A stretch of DNA of 44,915 nucleotides from an uncultured SAR324 cluster bacterium (lineage in GTDB: Bacteria; SAR324; NAC60-12), in NCBI GenBank assembly GCA_902575715.1, contig CACGSI010000004.1:1-44915 (forward strand), given 5' to 3'. The notes below the pieces were generated by a model. That model searched no databases. It had not been told where the DNA came from and worked only from the letters and a program-made list of their open reading frames with translations. Each line of letters starts with the position of its first letter. Position 1 is the stretch's first letter. Position numbers and translations under genes: made by a program. Below, piece after piece: positions 33,540 through 42,651 of this stretch.

Positions 33540-33941
33540 ATGAAAACATTTCAAATCAGTTTAATTCCCCAAGATATTTTTATTACTATGGTTTTCATCT
33601 TTGTTTTCATTCTACAATTTTTTCTTTATGGTTGCATGATAAAAGAATCTTACTCAAATTTTAAATATATTTCAGAACAACAACAAAGAGTTATAGAACT
33701 ATGTTCAATAGTCTATTCACAGCCGCATTATCAGTATATTTCTCCTTCAAGAAAAATTAGATTAAAAAAAATTCGAGCAACGAGTTGGGGATTTTGGGCT
33801 AATTTTGCTGATGGGAGATCATACAGAGTCCCAATTCAATCAGGATTAGATTTGGGAAAGGATTATTATTGTAGCTTTCGTCGCGATACAAAATACTGCC
33901 CAAGTCTCGATGACTCTAAATTTGAATGTTTGTGGAAGTAA
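33540..33941 (+). CDS. Hypothetical small lipoprotein
   Basis: 133 residues, family unknown. The first 30 residues are hydrophobic and end in the lipobox LYGC (MVFIFVFILQFFLYGC), so the protein is predicted to be lipidated at C32. The mature part has three more cysteines and a compact domain (RATSWGFWANFADGRSYRVP, then GKDYYCSFRRDTKYC). The start is chosen at the first ATG outside the tRNA, only 7 nt after its CCA end. No Shine-Dalgarno is visible, so its mRNA would be released from the tRNA precursor or start inside it. Confidence 0.6.
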   Translation: MKTFQISLIPQDIFITMVFIFVFILQFFLYGCMIKESYSNFKYISEQQQRVIELCSIVYSQPHYQYISPSRKIRLKKIRATSWGFWANFADGRSYRVPIQSGLDLGKDYYCSFRRDTKYCPSLDDSKFECLWK

Positions 33942-33985
33942 TTTACAAAAATTAGTTATTGAAAAAATAATTTAGATTTTTAGTA

Positions 33986-34423
33986 TTAATTTTCTGTTGC
34001 TATATCTTCTAGTTTTGATACATATTCCGAACTCAAAAGGTGTTCTCCTTCAAGAAGAAAATTCAGGTACTCCCTAGTTGGACGAGACTCGGGCCCTGTT
34101 TTGATTGCAACATAAGCAATAGCTGAAATAATGTGACCATTCAAATCATTCACTAGAATATTTTTTCTTTTGTAATGGTTCTCATGAACTCCTTCGTATT
34201 CATCAAGCCTTTCTAGGTCTATATCATTTAGAGAATAAAGAATACCTTCTACATAATCTCCCAAAGAGCTTTTAATATTAGCTTTCCCTCCATCAAGCGA
34301 TTTCTTATTAAAGGATAACACATAATCCGACAACCTTGCAGAAAATCTTGAAGGAGACCATCCCAATCTGTAACGAATTCTTCTTGCGCTCATATTAGAG
34401 CCATACGCAAAATACTGTTTCAT
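33986..34423 (-). CDS. Gamma-glutamylcyclotransferase-like (AIG2/GGCT fold) protein
   Basis: 145 residues. The signature YGSNM (FAYGSNMSARRIRYR) at the N terminus binds the gamma-glutamyl group, and the catalytic glutamate is in LDEYEGVHENHY. VEGILYSLNDIDLERLDEYEG is typical of the GGCT-like superfamily. Members release 5-oxoproline from gamma-glutamyl amino acids or amines, or act on other gamma-glutamyl adducts. Specificity is not readable. Cytoplasmic. Convergent with the lipoprotein gene upstream on the map. Confidence 0.82.
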   Translation of the reverse strand: MKQYFAYGSNMSARRIRYRLGWSPSRFSARLSDYVLSFNKKSLDGGKANIKSSLGDYVEGILYSLNDIDLERLDEYEGVHENHYKRKNILVNDLNGHIISAIAYVAIKTGPESRPTREYLNFLLEGEHLLSSEYVSKLEDIATEN

Positions 34424-34694
34424 ATTAATTTTTAAGAAAAATTAACGTTGTTTATAAAAAAAATTTTAAATAATAATTTAAAAAAATATAAATTTAATTA
34501 TTAATTTGGTTTTTTAAAATAGAATTTTTTTAAAAAATATTTTATAAACTTTTTTAAATTATTGAACTTTTTTTAATTTTTAATATTCTCCAAATTAATT
34601 TTCTTCTTATAACACTTCTCTTGAGACCTTAAATAAAATATGAGACAATTTCAACATGATCTTGAATTGTCCATTTATTTTGACTTAAGCCATA
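34424..34694. other. AT-rich intergenic region, largest gap in the window
   Basis: A 271-bp gap between the divergent cyclotransferase-like gene and the histidine-rich membrane protein gene. It is almost entirely A/T homopolymer runs. On the + strand TTGAAC (34562-34567), a 16-nt spacer and TATTCT (34584-34589) could be a promoter with a leader of about 100 nt. I see no ORF, repeat or stable hairpin. Confidence 0.4.
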
Positions 34695-35882
34695 ATGTTT
34701 ACTTCACTTTATAAAAACAAAAATATGTATTTTCCAGAAAATTTATTTTTTTTGAAAGGTAAATTTTGGATAAAATCAGTTTTTTGGGATCTTTTTTGGT
34801 TTCATTCGAGCCTATGGCTCACTTTGATTCTTTTATTTTTAGAACAAAAATTTTTTAGTGAGGTTATTTATGCAATAGGAATTTTTATTTTTTGGATTGC
34901 ACATCGATTTAGTCCTTTATATTTAGCTTGGGGAACAAAATCTTTTAGACCACTTCGCCAAAAAAAACCACTTAGATTTATTGTATTACCTTGCTTTATT
35001 GGAACTGGGGTTTTTATTTTTCTATTTTTGATCCCAGAACATTCTTTCCCTTTCTCAACTTTAGAAAGAATAATATGTCTTTTATTGATTGATTTTATTT
35101 GGGGGACTCATCATTTCGCCGCTCAACATTATGGGGTTCTAAGGCTTTATCAAAATGTTTACAATAACAAATCTTCAATTTTTTCGAAAAATGAAGATAG
35201 ATTTTTTTGTTGGGGTGTCGGAGGTATTATGGTTATAATTGCAGAAATTTTACATGGGGCATCCTTTTTACAAAATAGGAATTTTATTCCTACACCTTCA
35301 TCTCTCTCATCTTTTGAAAATTTTTTATTTTTGAAGATTATCGGAACAATTCTAGTAATTTTATTTACAATTTTTATGATTTACAAAGCATTTGTCTATA
35401 AATCTGGTTTGCCAAAAGTTTTATATATATTAGGCATAGGCACTATGGTAATAGGTGGTTTCATGCTTGAACCATTACAGTTTATAATGTTATGGACTAT
35501 GCAACATTGGATGGTTTCTTTGGGACTTGCTTGTATTATAATAGAAAATGATTTAAAGATAAAAAATATGAAATATTTTTTAAACTTTAAAAATCCGTAT
35601 TTTTTATTTTCAAAAAAATTTCTTTTACCAATACTTTTTTTCATTTTCTCTATTTTGATGACTCCTTTTTTTGAAATTGAAGCTATTTCTATTGATGGGA
35701 GTTATTCTGAAAAAATTTTTCCTAGTTTAATGAACTGGTTGAAGGAATCTGATTGGGTATTATTTTTTGGAGCACTTGGCATTTCAACTGGATTCCTGCA
35801 CTACTGGATGGATAGATCTGTGTATCGTTTTTCAGATAGAGAGACGTCAATGGTTACAAAAACTTTACTTTTTTCAAAATAA
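34695..35882 (+). CDS. Histidine-rich polytopic membrane protein of unknown function
   Basis: 395 residues with about eight transmembrane helices. Histidines cluster at membrane borders: H70 (FWIAHRFSP), H139-H140 and H145 (DFIWGTHHFAAQHYGVLRLY), H187 (AEILHGAS), H271 (LWTMQHWMVSLGLA) and H369 with D373 (TGFLHYWMDRSVYRF). Such spaced His/Asp motifs in a multi-helix protein suggest a buried metal site, as in membrane-bound di-iron oxygenases or desaturases. The spacings do not match the desaturase HxxxH/HxxHH boxes. I do not recognise the family. It is followed 22 bp later by a small hypothetical gene, possibly cotranscribed. Confidence 0.65.
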   Translation: MFTSLYKNKNMYFPENLFFLKGKFWIKSVFWDLFWFHSSLWLTLILLFLEQKFFSEVIYAIGIFIFWIAHRFSPLYLAWGTKSFRPLRQKKPLRFIVLPCFIGTGVFIFLFLIPEHSFPFSTLERIICLLLIDFIWGTHHFAAQHYGVLRLYQNVYNNKSSIFSKNEDRFFCWGVGGIMVIIAEILHGASFLQNRNFIPTPSSLSSFENFLFLKIIGTILVILFTIFMIYKAFVYKSGLPKVLYILGIGTMVIGGFMLEPLQFIMLWTMQHWMVSLGLACIIIENDLKIKNMKYFLNFKNPYFLFSKKFLLPILFFIFSILMTPFFEIEAISIDGSYSEKIFPSLMNWLKESDWVLFFGALGISTGFLHYWMDRSVYRFSDRETSMVTKTLLFSK

Positions 35883-35904
35883 AATAATTTGAGAATTCAT
35901 AGCT

Positions 35905-36249
35905 ATGCTTCAGGATTTAATTGAAGAGAATTGGCCTAGCGCAGTTGAGGGTGAAATACATCACTCTGATTTGGGTAAAATCCACTATTGGTCAGGAGAA
36001 GAAAAAAATAGAATAGTAGTTCGTTTTACTTATGAAGGCCAAACTGAGAGTGATTCAAAAAAAGTATTTTTTATAAATTCAAATAATGGAGATTGGATTT
36101 TAAGTCAAATTTCGACATTTCATAATTCAGGCTCAAAATTAAAACTAATAAAAATTATTTCATTTAAAGAATTTGAGGAACTTGAAGAAAAATATCATAC
36201 AATAATAGAACTTTTCATGAAATCAAGGAAAAGTAACCTTTTTTTTTAA
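35905..36249 (+). CDS. Hypothetical small cytoplasmic protein
   Basis: 114 residues, no signal peptide or transmembrane helix, family not recognised. The middle forms a strand-rich region (GKIHYWSGEE, RIVVRFTYEG, KKVFFINSNNGDWILSQIST) and the last third is a charged helix (FEELEEKYHTIIELFMK). It begins 22 bp after the membrane protein stop and ends 111 bp before the CIRCE-controlled promoter region of hrcA. Confidence 0.45.
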   Translation: MLQDLIEENWPSAVEGEIHHSDLGKIHYWSGEEKNRIVVRFTYEGQTESDSKKVFFINSNNGDWILSQISTFHNSGSKLKLIKIISFKEFEELEEKYHTIIELFMKSRKSNLFF

Positions 36250-36329
36250 TAATAAATTGTCAAATAAAATTCATAATCTTTTGTTATATAATTTAAATTT
36301 TAAAATTTACATACGAATCATCTTTATAC

Positions 36330-36358
36330 TTGACTTATTCAAAGAAAAATAGTTAAAT
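36330..36358 (+). promoter_or_regulatory. Probable promoter of the hrcA-grpE-dnaK-dnaJ operon
   Basis: TTGACT (36330-36335), a 17-nt spacer and TTAAAT (36353-36358), directly in front of the CIRCE element. The predicted +1 falls within CIRCE, so bound HrcA would block the polymerase, the usual arrangement. Confidence 0.55.
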
Positions 36359-36360
36359 TA

Positions 36361-36387
36361 TTAGCACTGTACACTAATGAGTGCTAA
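36361..36387 (+). promoter_or_regulatory. CIRCE operator overlapping the hrcA start codon
   Basis: Left arm TTAGCACTG, nine-base spacer TACACTAAT, right arm GAGTGCTAA. This is the HrcA-binding inverted repeat (TTAGCACTC-N9-GAGTGCTAA) with one mismatch in the last base of the left arm. The right arm covers codons 1-4 of hrcA. No second CIRCE was seen before grpE, dnaK or dnaJ, so the operon is controlled from here. Confidence 0.92.
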
Positions 36388-37504
36388 GACAAATGCTAAT
36401 GATAATGGAGTATTTCGTTTGATTAAAAATGTTATAAGTGTCGGAAAAAAAGGAGTCCGATTTAATGTTGTTTTAAATGAGCGTTCACAGCTCGTTCTTC
36501 ACAGTATAATAGAAAGTTACATTCAGTCATCAGAACCGATCGGTTCTCGTACACTCTCAAAATCAATTGGCATCACTTTATCCCCTGCTACAATAAGAAA
36601 TATTATGTCAGACTTAGCTGAGTTAGGATATCTTGTTCAAAATCATACTTCTGCTGGTAGAGTCCCGACTGACAAGGCATATAGATTTTACGTTAACTCC
36701 CTTCCTTCAAGATCTAAAGTGCCCGAACAAATAAAGCAAAAAATTTCTGATGTTCCCTCAGAACAAGGAATACAAGTTGAAGAAATACTAGCTGAAGCAG
36801 TTCGAAAGTTGGCCGAATTAACAAAATTCGCTAGCGTGGTCACAAAACCTAAAGCTTCCGTAAGCAAACTTCAAAGAATAGAATTAATTAGAATAAGTGA
36901 TGACAGGGTACTTGTTATTTTAGTAACAAAGGCTGGGGTTGTTCGTGATAAAGTTATTTTTATTAAGGAAAGCCCTTCTCAAGAGTTACTTAATTCAGTA
37001 GCTACTTTTATGAATGAAAAATTCAAAAATCAATCTATGCAGGCAATTAGAAATGAAATACATCAATGCATGGTTGAAAACCTTGACCGTTATAATGATT
37101 TTTTACCACATGCTATTAGGTTAGGAAAAAAAGTTTTTGAATTTGATCAGCCCGGAGAAATATTGATCGATGGTCAAATGAATTTGTTACTAGATGCAAA
37201 TTTTCACGAAAGACACTCCGTCAAATCTCTGATTGATGCTTTTGATCAAAAAAATCAAATTATGAAAATTCTTGATGATTCTATGAAACAGAAAGGCGTT
37301 CGAATTTTTATAGGTGACGAAAATGATTTTAAAAAGTTAAAAGGTTGTTCTCTGATTACTGCCAGTTACAGAAACAAACAAAATGTCCTTGGTTCAATAG
37401 GAGTTGTTGGTCCTACCAGTATGGACTATAAAAGAATAATTTCTATGGTGGGATACACGGCTGAAATTTTGTCTAAGACTATTTCAGATCGGTCTTATGA
37501 TTGA
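36377..37504 (+). CDS. hrcA: Heat-inducible transcription repressor HrcA
   Basis: 375 residues. Winged-helix DNA-binding domain (about 33-110) with LNERSQLVLHSIIESYIQSS, EPIGSRTLSKSIGITLSPAT, IRNIMSDLAELGYLVQNHTS and AGRVPTDKAYRFYVN. A GAF-like dimerisation core follows (LVILVTKAGVVRDK, LNLLLDANFHE, GSIGVVGPTSMDYKRIISMV). HrcA represses groE/dnaK operons at CIRCE and is inactivated on heat shock when GroEL is titrated. An N-terminal extension of about 30 residues precedes the canonical LNERSQ start. If the ATG at 36377 is not used, TTG at 36419 is the only other common start. Autoregulated through the overlapping CIRCE. Confidence 0.95.
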   Translation: MSAKTNANDNGVFRLIKNVISVGKKGVRFNVVLNERSQLVLHSIIESYIQSSEPIGSRTLSKSIGITLSPATIRNIMSDLAELGYLVQNHTSAGRVPTDKAYRFYVNSLPSRSKVPEQIKQKISDVPSEQGIQVEEILAEAVRKLAELTKFASVVTKPKASVSKLQRIELIRISDDRVLVILVTKAGVVRDKVIFIKESPSQELLNSVATFMNEKFKNQSMQAIRNEIHQCMVENLDRYNDFLPHAIRLGKKVFEFDQPGEILIDGQMNLLLDANFHERHSVKSLIDAFDQKNQIMKILDDSMKQKGVRIFIGDENDFKKLKGCSLITASYRNKQNVLGSIGVVGPTSMDYKRIISMVGYTAEILSKTISDRSYD

Positions 37505-37522
37505 TTATTTAAAAGAGAATTT

Positions 37523-38134
37523 ATGGGTACAAAAAAAAGTAAAGATTTAGCTGAAAAAAAAGTTAAAAAGAAAAAGTCAAAAAAAATAAACAATGCTGAA
37601 AATTTTGAAGAAGTTGTCCAATCAGAGGAAGGAGAATCTTCTTCTGAGATAGAAGATTTAAAAGGCCAGAATGAAGGAGAATTACTTGCCAAAGAAAGAG
37701 ATCGTGCTCAGAAAATGGAAGATAAGTATTTAAGGGTAAATGCGGAATTTGAAAATTATAAAAAACGTATGATTCGCGAGAGCTCAGACCGTTTCAAATT
37801 TTTTAATCTAGACTTAATTAAAGAACTTTTACCATCATTAGACAATTTAGAACGAGCTATTAATCATGCAAAAAATGAAAATACGGACGTCAATAGTATG
37901 ATAGAGGGACTTGAAATGGTCAACAAAATGACGCAGGAAGTTTTCGAAAAATTTGGAGTTTCTAGGGTAAATACAGTTGGAGAAGTTTTTGACCCAAACA
38001 TCCATCAAGCTGTTGGAGTTGTAGAATCAGATTCAGTTCCCGAAAATCAAGTTGTCGAAGAATGCCTAGGGGGATACCTTCTTCATGGTCGAATAATTAG
38101 GCCTGCGATGGTCCGTGTGTCAGGAAAAAACTAA
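37523..38134 (+). CDS. grpE: Nucleotide exchange factor GrpE
   Basis: 203 residues. Lysine/acid-rich N-terminal arm, long coiled coil (about 55-125: KMEDKYLRVNAEFENYKKRM, FFNLDLIKELLPSLDNLERA) and the C-terminal beta wing GGYLLHGRIIRPAMVRVS that opens the DnaK nucleotide cleft. It starts 18 bp after hrcA, with only a weak AGAGA upstream. It exchanges ADP on DnaK and acts as thermosensor in the chaperone cycle. Cotranscribed with hrcA. Confidence 0.95.
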   Translation: MGTKKSKDLAEKKVKKKKSKKINNAENFEEVVQSEEGESSSEIEDLKGQNEGELLAKERDRAQKMEDKYLRVNAEFENYKKRMIRESSDRFKFFNLDLIKELLPSLDNLERAINHAKNENTDVNSMIEGLEMVNKMTQEVFEKFGVSRVNTVGEVFDPNIHQAVGVVESDSVPENQVVEECLGGYLLHGRIIRPAMVRVSGKN

Positions 38135-38206
38135 ATTTTTTTAAAGAAAAAACAATCTAAAATTTCGAAAACTTATATAGGTTTTTTAAAAGTCCACAAA
38201 AAGAAA

Positions 38207-38212
38207 AAGGAG
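38207..38212 (+). promoter_or_regulatory. Shine-Dalgarno site of dnaK
   Basis: AAGGAG, 7 nt before the dnaK ATG at 38220. It is much stronger than the sites before grpE and dnaJ, consistent with the higher amount of DnaK needed. Confidence 0.75.
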
Positions 38213-38219
38213 TAAAATA

Positions 38220-40148
38220 ATGGGAAAAGTCATTGGCGTAGATTTAGGAACTACAAATTCATGTGTAAGCATAATGGAAGGAGGAGACCCAAAAGTCATT
38301 GAAAATGCTGAAGGTACAAGAACAACTCCTTCAATGGTAGCATTTAATGATGAAGGCGAACGTTTAATTGGGCAGGTTGCTAAACGTCAAGCTGTCACCA
38401 ATCCACAGCGTACCATCTATTCCATAAAGCGTCTAATGGGACAGGGAATAAAATCTGCAGAAGTCAAGCATACAAAAAAAATGGTTTCATATGAAATAGT
38501 AAAAGGGAATCAAGATTCTGCTTATGTAAAAGTTAATGACAAAAACTATTCCCCACAAGAAATTTCTGCTTCTGTTCTTCAAAAAATGAAACAGACAGCT
38601 GAAGAGTATTTGGGAGAAAAAGTTTCAGAAGCAGTAATAACTGTACCAGCTTATTTTAGTGATGCGCAACGGCAAGCAACAAAAGATGCTGGTAAAATTG
38701 CGGGTTTAGATGTACTTAGAATTATTAATGAGCCAACTGCCGCAGCTATGGCTTACGGTTTAGATAAAAAACAGGACGAAAAAATTGCTGTTTTTGATCT
38801 AGGCGGAGGAACTTTTGACATATCAATTTTAGAAATTGGAGAAGGAGTCTTTGATGTAAAAGCGACCAATGGCGATACTTTTTTAGGAGGTGATGATTTT
38901 GATAATCGACTCATATCATTTTTTGCTGATGAATTTAAAAAAGAAAATGGTATTGATTTACGTGAAGATAAAATGGCTCTTCAGAGACTAAGAGAGGCTG
39001 CTGAAAAAGCTAAACATGAATTATCCTCAAGTTCAGAAACTGATGTTAACCTTCCTTTCATAACAGCTGATGCATCTGGGCCAAAACACTTCAATCTTAA
39101 AATTACACGGGCCAAATTCGAATCTCTTGTTGATGATTTAATAAAGGGATGCCTAGAGCCTTGCAGAAAAGCTTTAAAAGATGCTGGCTGTACATCTAAT
39201 GATATCAATGAGGTCATTCTGGTTGGTGGAATGACACGTATGCCGAAAGTCCAAGAAATTGTAAAAGGGTTTTTTGGTAAAGAACCACATAAAGGAGTTA
39301 ATCCTGATGAAGTTGTTGCAATTGGCGCAGCAATTCAAGGTGGGGTTTTAAAAGGAGATGTTAAAGATGTTCTTTTGCTAGATGTAACACCGCTTTCTCT
39401 TGGTATAGAAACTTTAGGTAGTGTAATGACTAAATTAATCGAGCGAAATACAACTATACCAACTCGAAAAAGCCAAACATTTTCAACTGCAGCTGATAAT
39501 CAGCCTGCTGTGAGTATTCACGTCTTGCAAGGTGAAAGAGAAATGTCATCAGACAATAAGACACTTGGACGTTTTGAACTTGTAGGAATTCCTCCTGCTC
39601 CAAGGGGAGTACCACAAATTGATGTAACATTTGATATCGATGCTAACGGGATAGTACATGTCAGTGCAAAAGATTTAGGTACTGGGAAAGAACAAGCCAT
39701 CAAAATAGAGTCTTCAGGCGGACTTTCTGACGATGAAGTAGAAAAAATGGTAAATGAGGCAGAACAATTTGCTGACGAAGACAAGGCAAAAAGAGAAGGA
39801 GTAGAAGTAAAAAATCAAGCAGAAACATTAGTTTACAGTACTGAAAAATCTGTTGGAGAACTTGGTGATAAGCTACCTGAAGAAGATAAAACAAAAATTG
39901 AAGCCTGTTGCGAACAATTGAAAAAAAGCCTTGAGTCGGATAACGTAGATTCAATTAAAAGTGATATCGAAGCATTGACTCAGGCATCACATAAAATGGC
40001 AGAATTGTTATATAGCCAACAATCTGAAAAACAGGGAGCAGACACTTCTAATCAACAAGAAAATACCGCAAACAAGGATAGTGAAAATTCTTCTGATAAA
40101 GATAATGAAGATATTGTAGATGCTGACTTTGAAGAAGTTAAAAAGTAG
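38220..40148 (+). CDS. dnaK: Molecular chaperone DnaK (Hsp70)
   Basis: 642 residues. ATPase domain with phosphate-1 [13 protein letters not shown], connect-1 [12 protein letters not shown], phosphate-2 [12 protein letters not shown] and the adenosine motif [14 protein letters not shown]. The interdomain linker [18 protein letters not shown] is followed by the substrate-binding domain and an alpha lid. The C terminus carries the acidic tail ([14 protein letters not shown]) seen in proteobacterial DnaK. It works with GrpE and DnaJ of the same operon in refolding and heat-shock response. No second promoter or CIRCE is apparent in the 85-bp gap after grpE. Confidence 0.98.
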   Translation: MGKVIGVDLGTTNSCVSIMEGGDPKVIENAEGTRTTPSMVAFNDEGERLIGQVAKRQAVTNPQRTIYSIKRLMGQGIKSAEVKHTKKMVSYEIVKGNQDSAYVKVNDKNYSPQEISASVLQKMKQTAEEYLGEKVSEAVITVPAYFSDAQRQATKDAGKIAGLDVLRIINEPTAAAMAYGLDKKQDEKIAVFDLGGGTFDISILEIGEGVFDVKATNGDTFLGGDDFDNRLISFFADEFKKENGIDLREDKMALQRLREAAEKAKHELSSSSETDVNLPFITADASGPKHFNLKITRAKFESLVDDLIKGCLEPCRKALKDAGCTSNDINEVILVGGMTRMPKVQEIVKGFFGKEPHKGVNPDEVVAIGAAIQGGVLKGDVKDVLLLDVTPLSLGIETLGSVMTKLIERNTTIPTRKSQTFSTAADNQPAVSIHVLQGEREMSSDNKTLGRFELVGIPPAPRGVPQIDVTFDIDANGIVHVSAKDLGTGKEQAIKIESSGGLSDDEVEKMVNEAEQFADEDKAKREGVEVKNQAETLVYSTEKSVGELGDKLPEEDKTKIEACCEQLKKSLESDNVDSIKSDIEALTQASHKMAELLYSQQSEKQGADTSNQQENTANKDSENSSDKDNEDIVDADFEEVKK

Positions 40149-40227
40149 AATAAGCACATTTTTCTTAACAAAATGAAGTATAGTTTTTGTAAAATTAAAT
40201 GAGCTAGAAAATCCTAAATGGCATTTC

Positions 40228-41343
40228 ATGGCAAAAAGAGATTATTACGAAGTATTAGGTGTTTCTCGAAACGCTTCCTCGGATGAGCTAAAGAAAGCGT
40301 ATCGAAAGATCGCTATGAAGCATCACCCAGATCGTAACCCCGGTGATCAAAAAGCAGAAGAAAAATTTAAAGAAGCCTCAGAAGCATTTGAAATTCTTGG
40401 AGACAGAGAAAAAAGATCCAAATATGATCAATTTGGCCATGCCGCTGATGGTTTTGGTAATGGAATGGGAGGCTTTGGAGGTCCTGCTAGCGGTGGATTT
40501 GGAGATGTATTCGGGGACATTTTTAGCGAATTCTTTGGAAGTTCTTCAGGAAGTTCCGTAAATCAACGTGAACGAGGATCGGACTTACAATATAATTTGG
40601 AAGTTTCATTCAACGATGCAGCCTTTGGTTCCTCAATGGAAATTGACGTACCTAGAATGGAGTCCTGCGATTCATGCGGTGGTCTAGGAGCTGAATCAGA
40701 AAGAGATATAAATTTTTGCAGTTCATGCGGTGGTACTGGTCAACAAAGAGTGCAACAAGGATTTTTTAGTGTTGCATCCACTTGCGGTAGCTGTGGTGGA
40801 AGGGGAAAAACAATATCAAACCCTTGCAAGAGTTGTAATGGAAGAACTAGAGTTTCAAAAACAAAACGTATTCGAGTCAACATTCCTGCTGGAGTTTCTA
40901 CTGGCTCAAGAATTAAACTGTCTGGTGAGGGTGAACACGGACCAAATGGAGGTCCTAGCGGTGACCTCTATATCTTGTTAAATGTCAAAGATCATTCTCT
41001 TTTTGAAAGAGACGGAGCCGATATTTTTTGCGAAGTTCCAATAAGTTTTTCTCAGGCTTCCCTTGGAACAGATCTGGAAGTACCTACTCTGGAAGGTAAA
41101 GCTAGATTAAAAATTCCAACTGGTACTCAAACACACAAAATTTTTAGACTTAAAAATCAAGGAGTCGCTCACTTACGTGGGGGAGGTAGAGGAGATTTGC
41201 ATGTTAGAGTTATTATAGAAACTCCCACAAAATTGACTTCTCGTCAAAAAGAACTACTCAAAGAATTCGATGATTGCTCTGACGCTAACAGTAATCCTAT
41301 TCATGATAAATTTGTAGAAAAAATAAAGAACCTTTTTTCATAA
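40228..41343 (+). CDS. dnaJ: Co-chaperone DnaJ (Hsp40, class A)
   Basis: 371 residues. J-domain (1-70) with HHPDRNPGD carrying the essential HPD, then a Gly/Phe-rich segment (about 75-115). Four zinc-binding repeats (about 145-205) follow: CDSCGGLG, CSSCGGTG, CGSCGGRG and CKSCNGRT, the last lacking the usual final glycine of CxxCxGxG. The C-terminal substrate-binding and dimer domains end with LRGGGRGDLHVRVIIETP. It stimulates DnaK ATPase and delivers clients. 79 bp after dnaK; last gene of the heat-shock operon. Confidence 0.97.
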   Translation: MAKRDYYEVLGVSRNASSDELKKAYRKIAMKHHPDRNPGDQKAEEKFKEASEAFEILGDREKRSKYDQFGHAADGFGNGMGGFGGPASGGFGDVFGDIFSEFFGSSSGSSVNQRERGSDLQYNLEVSFNDAAFGSSMEIDVPRMESCDSCGGLGAESERDINFCSSCGGTGQQRVQQGFFSVASTCGSCGGRGKTISNPCKSCNGRTRVSKTKRIRVNIPAGVSTGSRIKLSGEGEHGPNGGPSGDLYILLNVKDHSLFERDGADIFCEVPISFSQASLGTDLEVPTLEGKARLKIPTGTQTHKIFRLKNQGVAHLRGGGRGDLHVRVIIETPTKLTSRQKELLKEFDDCSDANSNPIHDKFVEKIKNLFS

Positions 41344-41437
41344 ATTCTTACCTATAATAAAGTATGATTCATTTTCATTGACCTCCAAATCTTTTCAAAA
41401 TTTTAAATTAATATTTTAACTTTTGATTTTATTTTTT

Positions 41438-42622
41438 ATGGCCATAGCAAATTCAATTCGGACATCGTTAGAAAATTCATCCTGGATCAGAGAAATGTTC
41501 GAAGTTGGCGAAAGATTGAAGTCTGAAAGGGGATTGGAAAATGTTTTCGATTTTTCTATTGGTAATCCTATACTTGAACCACCAAAAGAAGTTCATCTTG
41601 AACTATTGAAATTACTTAAATCCACTGAAAAAGGAATACATCGCTACATGCCAAATGCAGGGTACTTTGAAACTAGATCATTTGTTGCAGGATTGATGAG
41701 AAATGAAACTGGTCTTTCATTCAAAAGTGATGATATAGTTATGACTGTTGGAGCTGGTGGAGGCTTAAACGTCATTTTTAAGGCTTTGTTAGATCCTGGA
41801 GATGAGGTTTTATCGATGGTTCCATTTTTTGTTGAATATAAAAGTTATGTTAATAATCATCATGGGATTCTAACTTTTGCAAAAACTACTCATGATTTTC
41901 AATTAGATTTGGAAGCTGTAGAAAATTCATTAAATAAGAAGACCAAAATTGTAATTATTAACAGTCCCAATAATCCCACAGGAGCAGTTTATTCACAAGA
42001 ATCAATAGATAAGTTATCTCAGTTATTGTTATTAAAGGAAGAAAAATTTGGTCATCCGATCTACCTTATCGCAGATGATATATATAGGCATCTTGTTTTT
42101 GATGGGGTAAAAAATTGTAATATTCTTCAAAGTTACAAAAATTCGATATTAGTTAATTCTCATTCAAAAGATCTTGGTTTAGCTGGTGAAAGAATAGGGT
42201 ATATTGCTATTCATCCAGAGATATTTGATATAAATAGTTTGCGTCAAGGTTTAATTTTTAGTAATCGGATTCTAGGTTTTGTAAATGCTCCTGCGATGAT
42301 GCAAAAAATTTTGCCTTTTCTTGGAGATTCAAAAGTTGATATTACTGTATACGAGAATTTACGAAATAAACTTTTCTCAATGATTACTGATTTAGGCTTT
42401 GAAGCAATAAAGCCCCAGGGAGCTTTCTATATCTTTCCTAAATCTCCAGAAGTTGATGATATTAAATTTGTAAAAAAAGCTCAGGATGAAAATATCTTAG
42501 TTGTTCCTGGAAGTGGTTTTGGTATGAAAGGATTTTTCAGAATCTCTCTTTGCACAAATTTTGAGACCATAAACAACTCTCAACCTGGATTTGAAAGATT
42601 AGCCAAATACTATGGTTTGTAA
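41438..42622 (+). CDS. Class I/II PLP-dependent aminotransferase (AspAT/AlaAT family)
   Basis: 394 residues from the ATG at 41438; a TTG at 41423 would add only five residues. PLP lysine K234 (NSHSKDLGLAGERIGYIA), N179 in SPNNPTGAVYS, D204 and Y206 in ADDIYRHLVF, R242 after the lysine loop, and a C-terminal FFRISLC arginine for the substrate carboxylate. The opening FDFSIGNPILEPPKEVH resembles alanine or aromatic aminotransferase-like enzymes of the fold type I group. The substrate is not resolved. It stands 94 bp after dnaJ and converges with the RND gene. It is not closely similar to the aminotransferase at 10499-11797. Confidence 0.83.
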   Translation: MAIANSIRTSLENSSWIREMFEVGERLKSERGLENVFDFSIGNPILEPPKEVHLELLKLLKSTEKGIHRYMPNAGYFETRSFVAGLMRNETGLSFKSDDIVMTVGAGGGLNVIFKALLDPGDEVLSMVPFFVEYKSYVNNHHGILTFAKTTHDFQLDLEAVENSLNKKTKIVIINSPNNPTGAVYSQESIDKLSQLLLLKEEKFGHPIYLIADDIYRHLVFDGVKNCNILQSYKNSILVNSHSKDLGLAGERIGYIAIHPEIFDINSLRQGLIFSNRILGFVNAPAMMQKILPFLGDSKVDITVYENLRNKLFSMITDLGFEAIKPQGAFYIFPKSPEVDDIKFVKKAQDENILVVPGSGFGMKGFFRISLCTNFETINNSQPGFERLAKYYGL

Positions 42623-42651
42623 ATTTTGAAAACACTTTTTAATTTAAATTA

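Noticed and set aside
33540..33941. tRNA-Leu as an integration site for a mobile element
   Set aside because: No integrase, no repeat of the tRNA 3' end and no change of composition are visible downstream.
38135..38219. A second CIRCE element before dnaK
   Set aside because: Neither TTAGCACT nor GAGTGCTAA arms are present in this gap.
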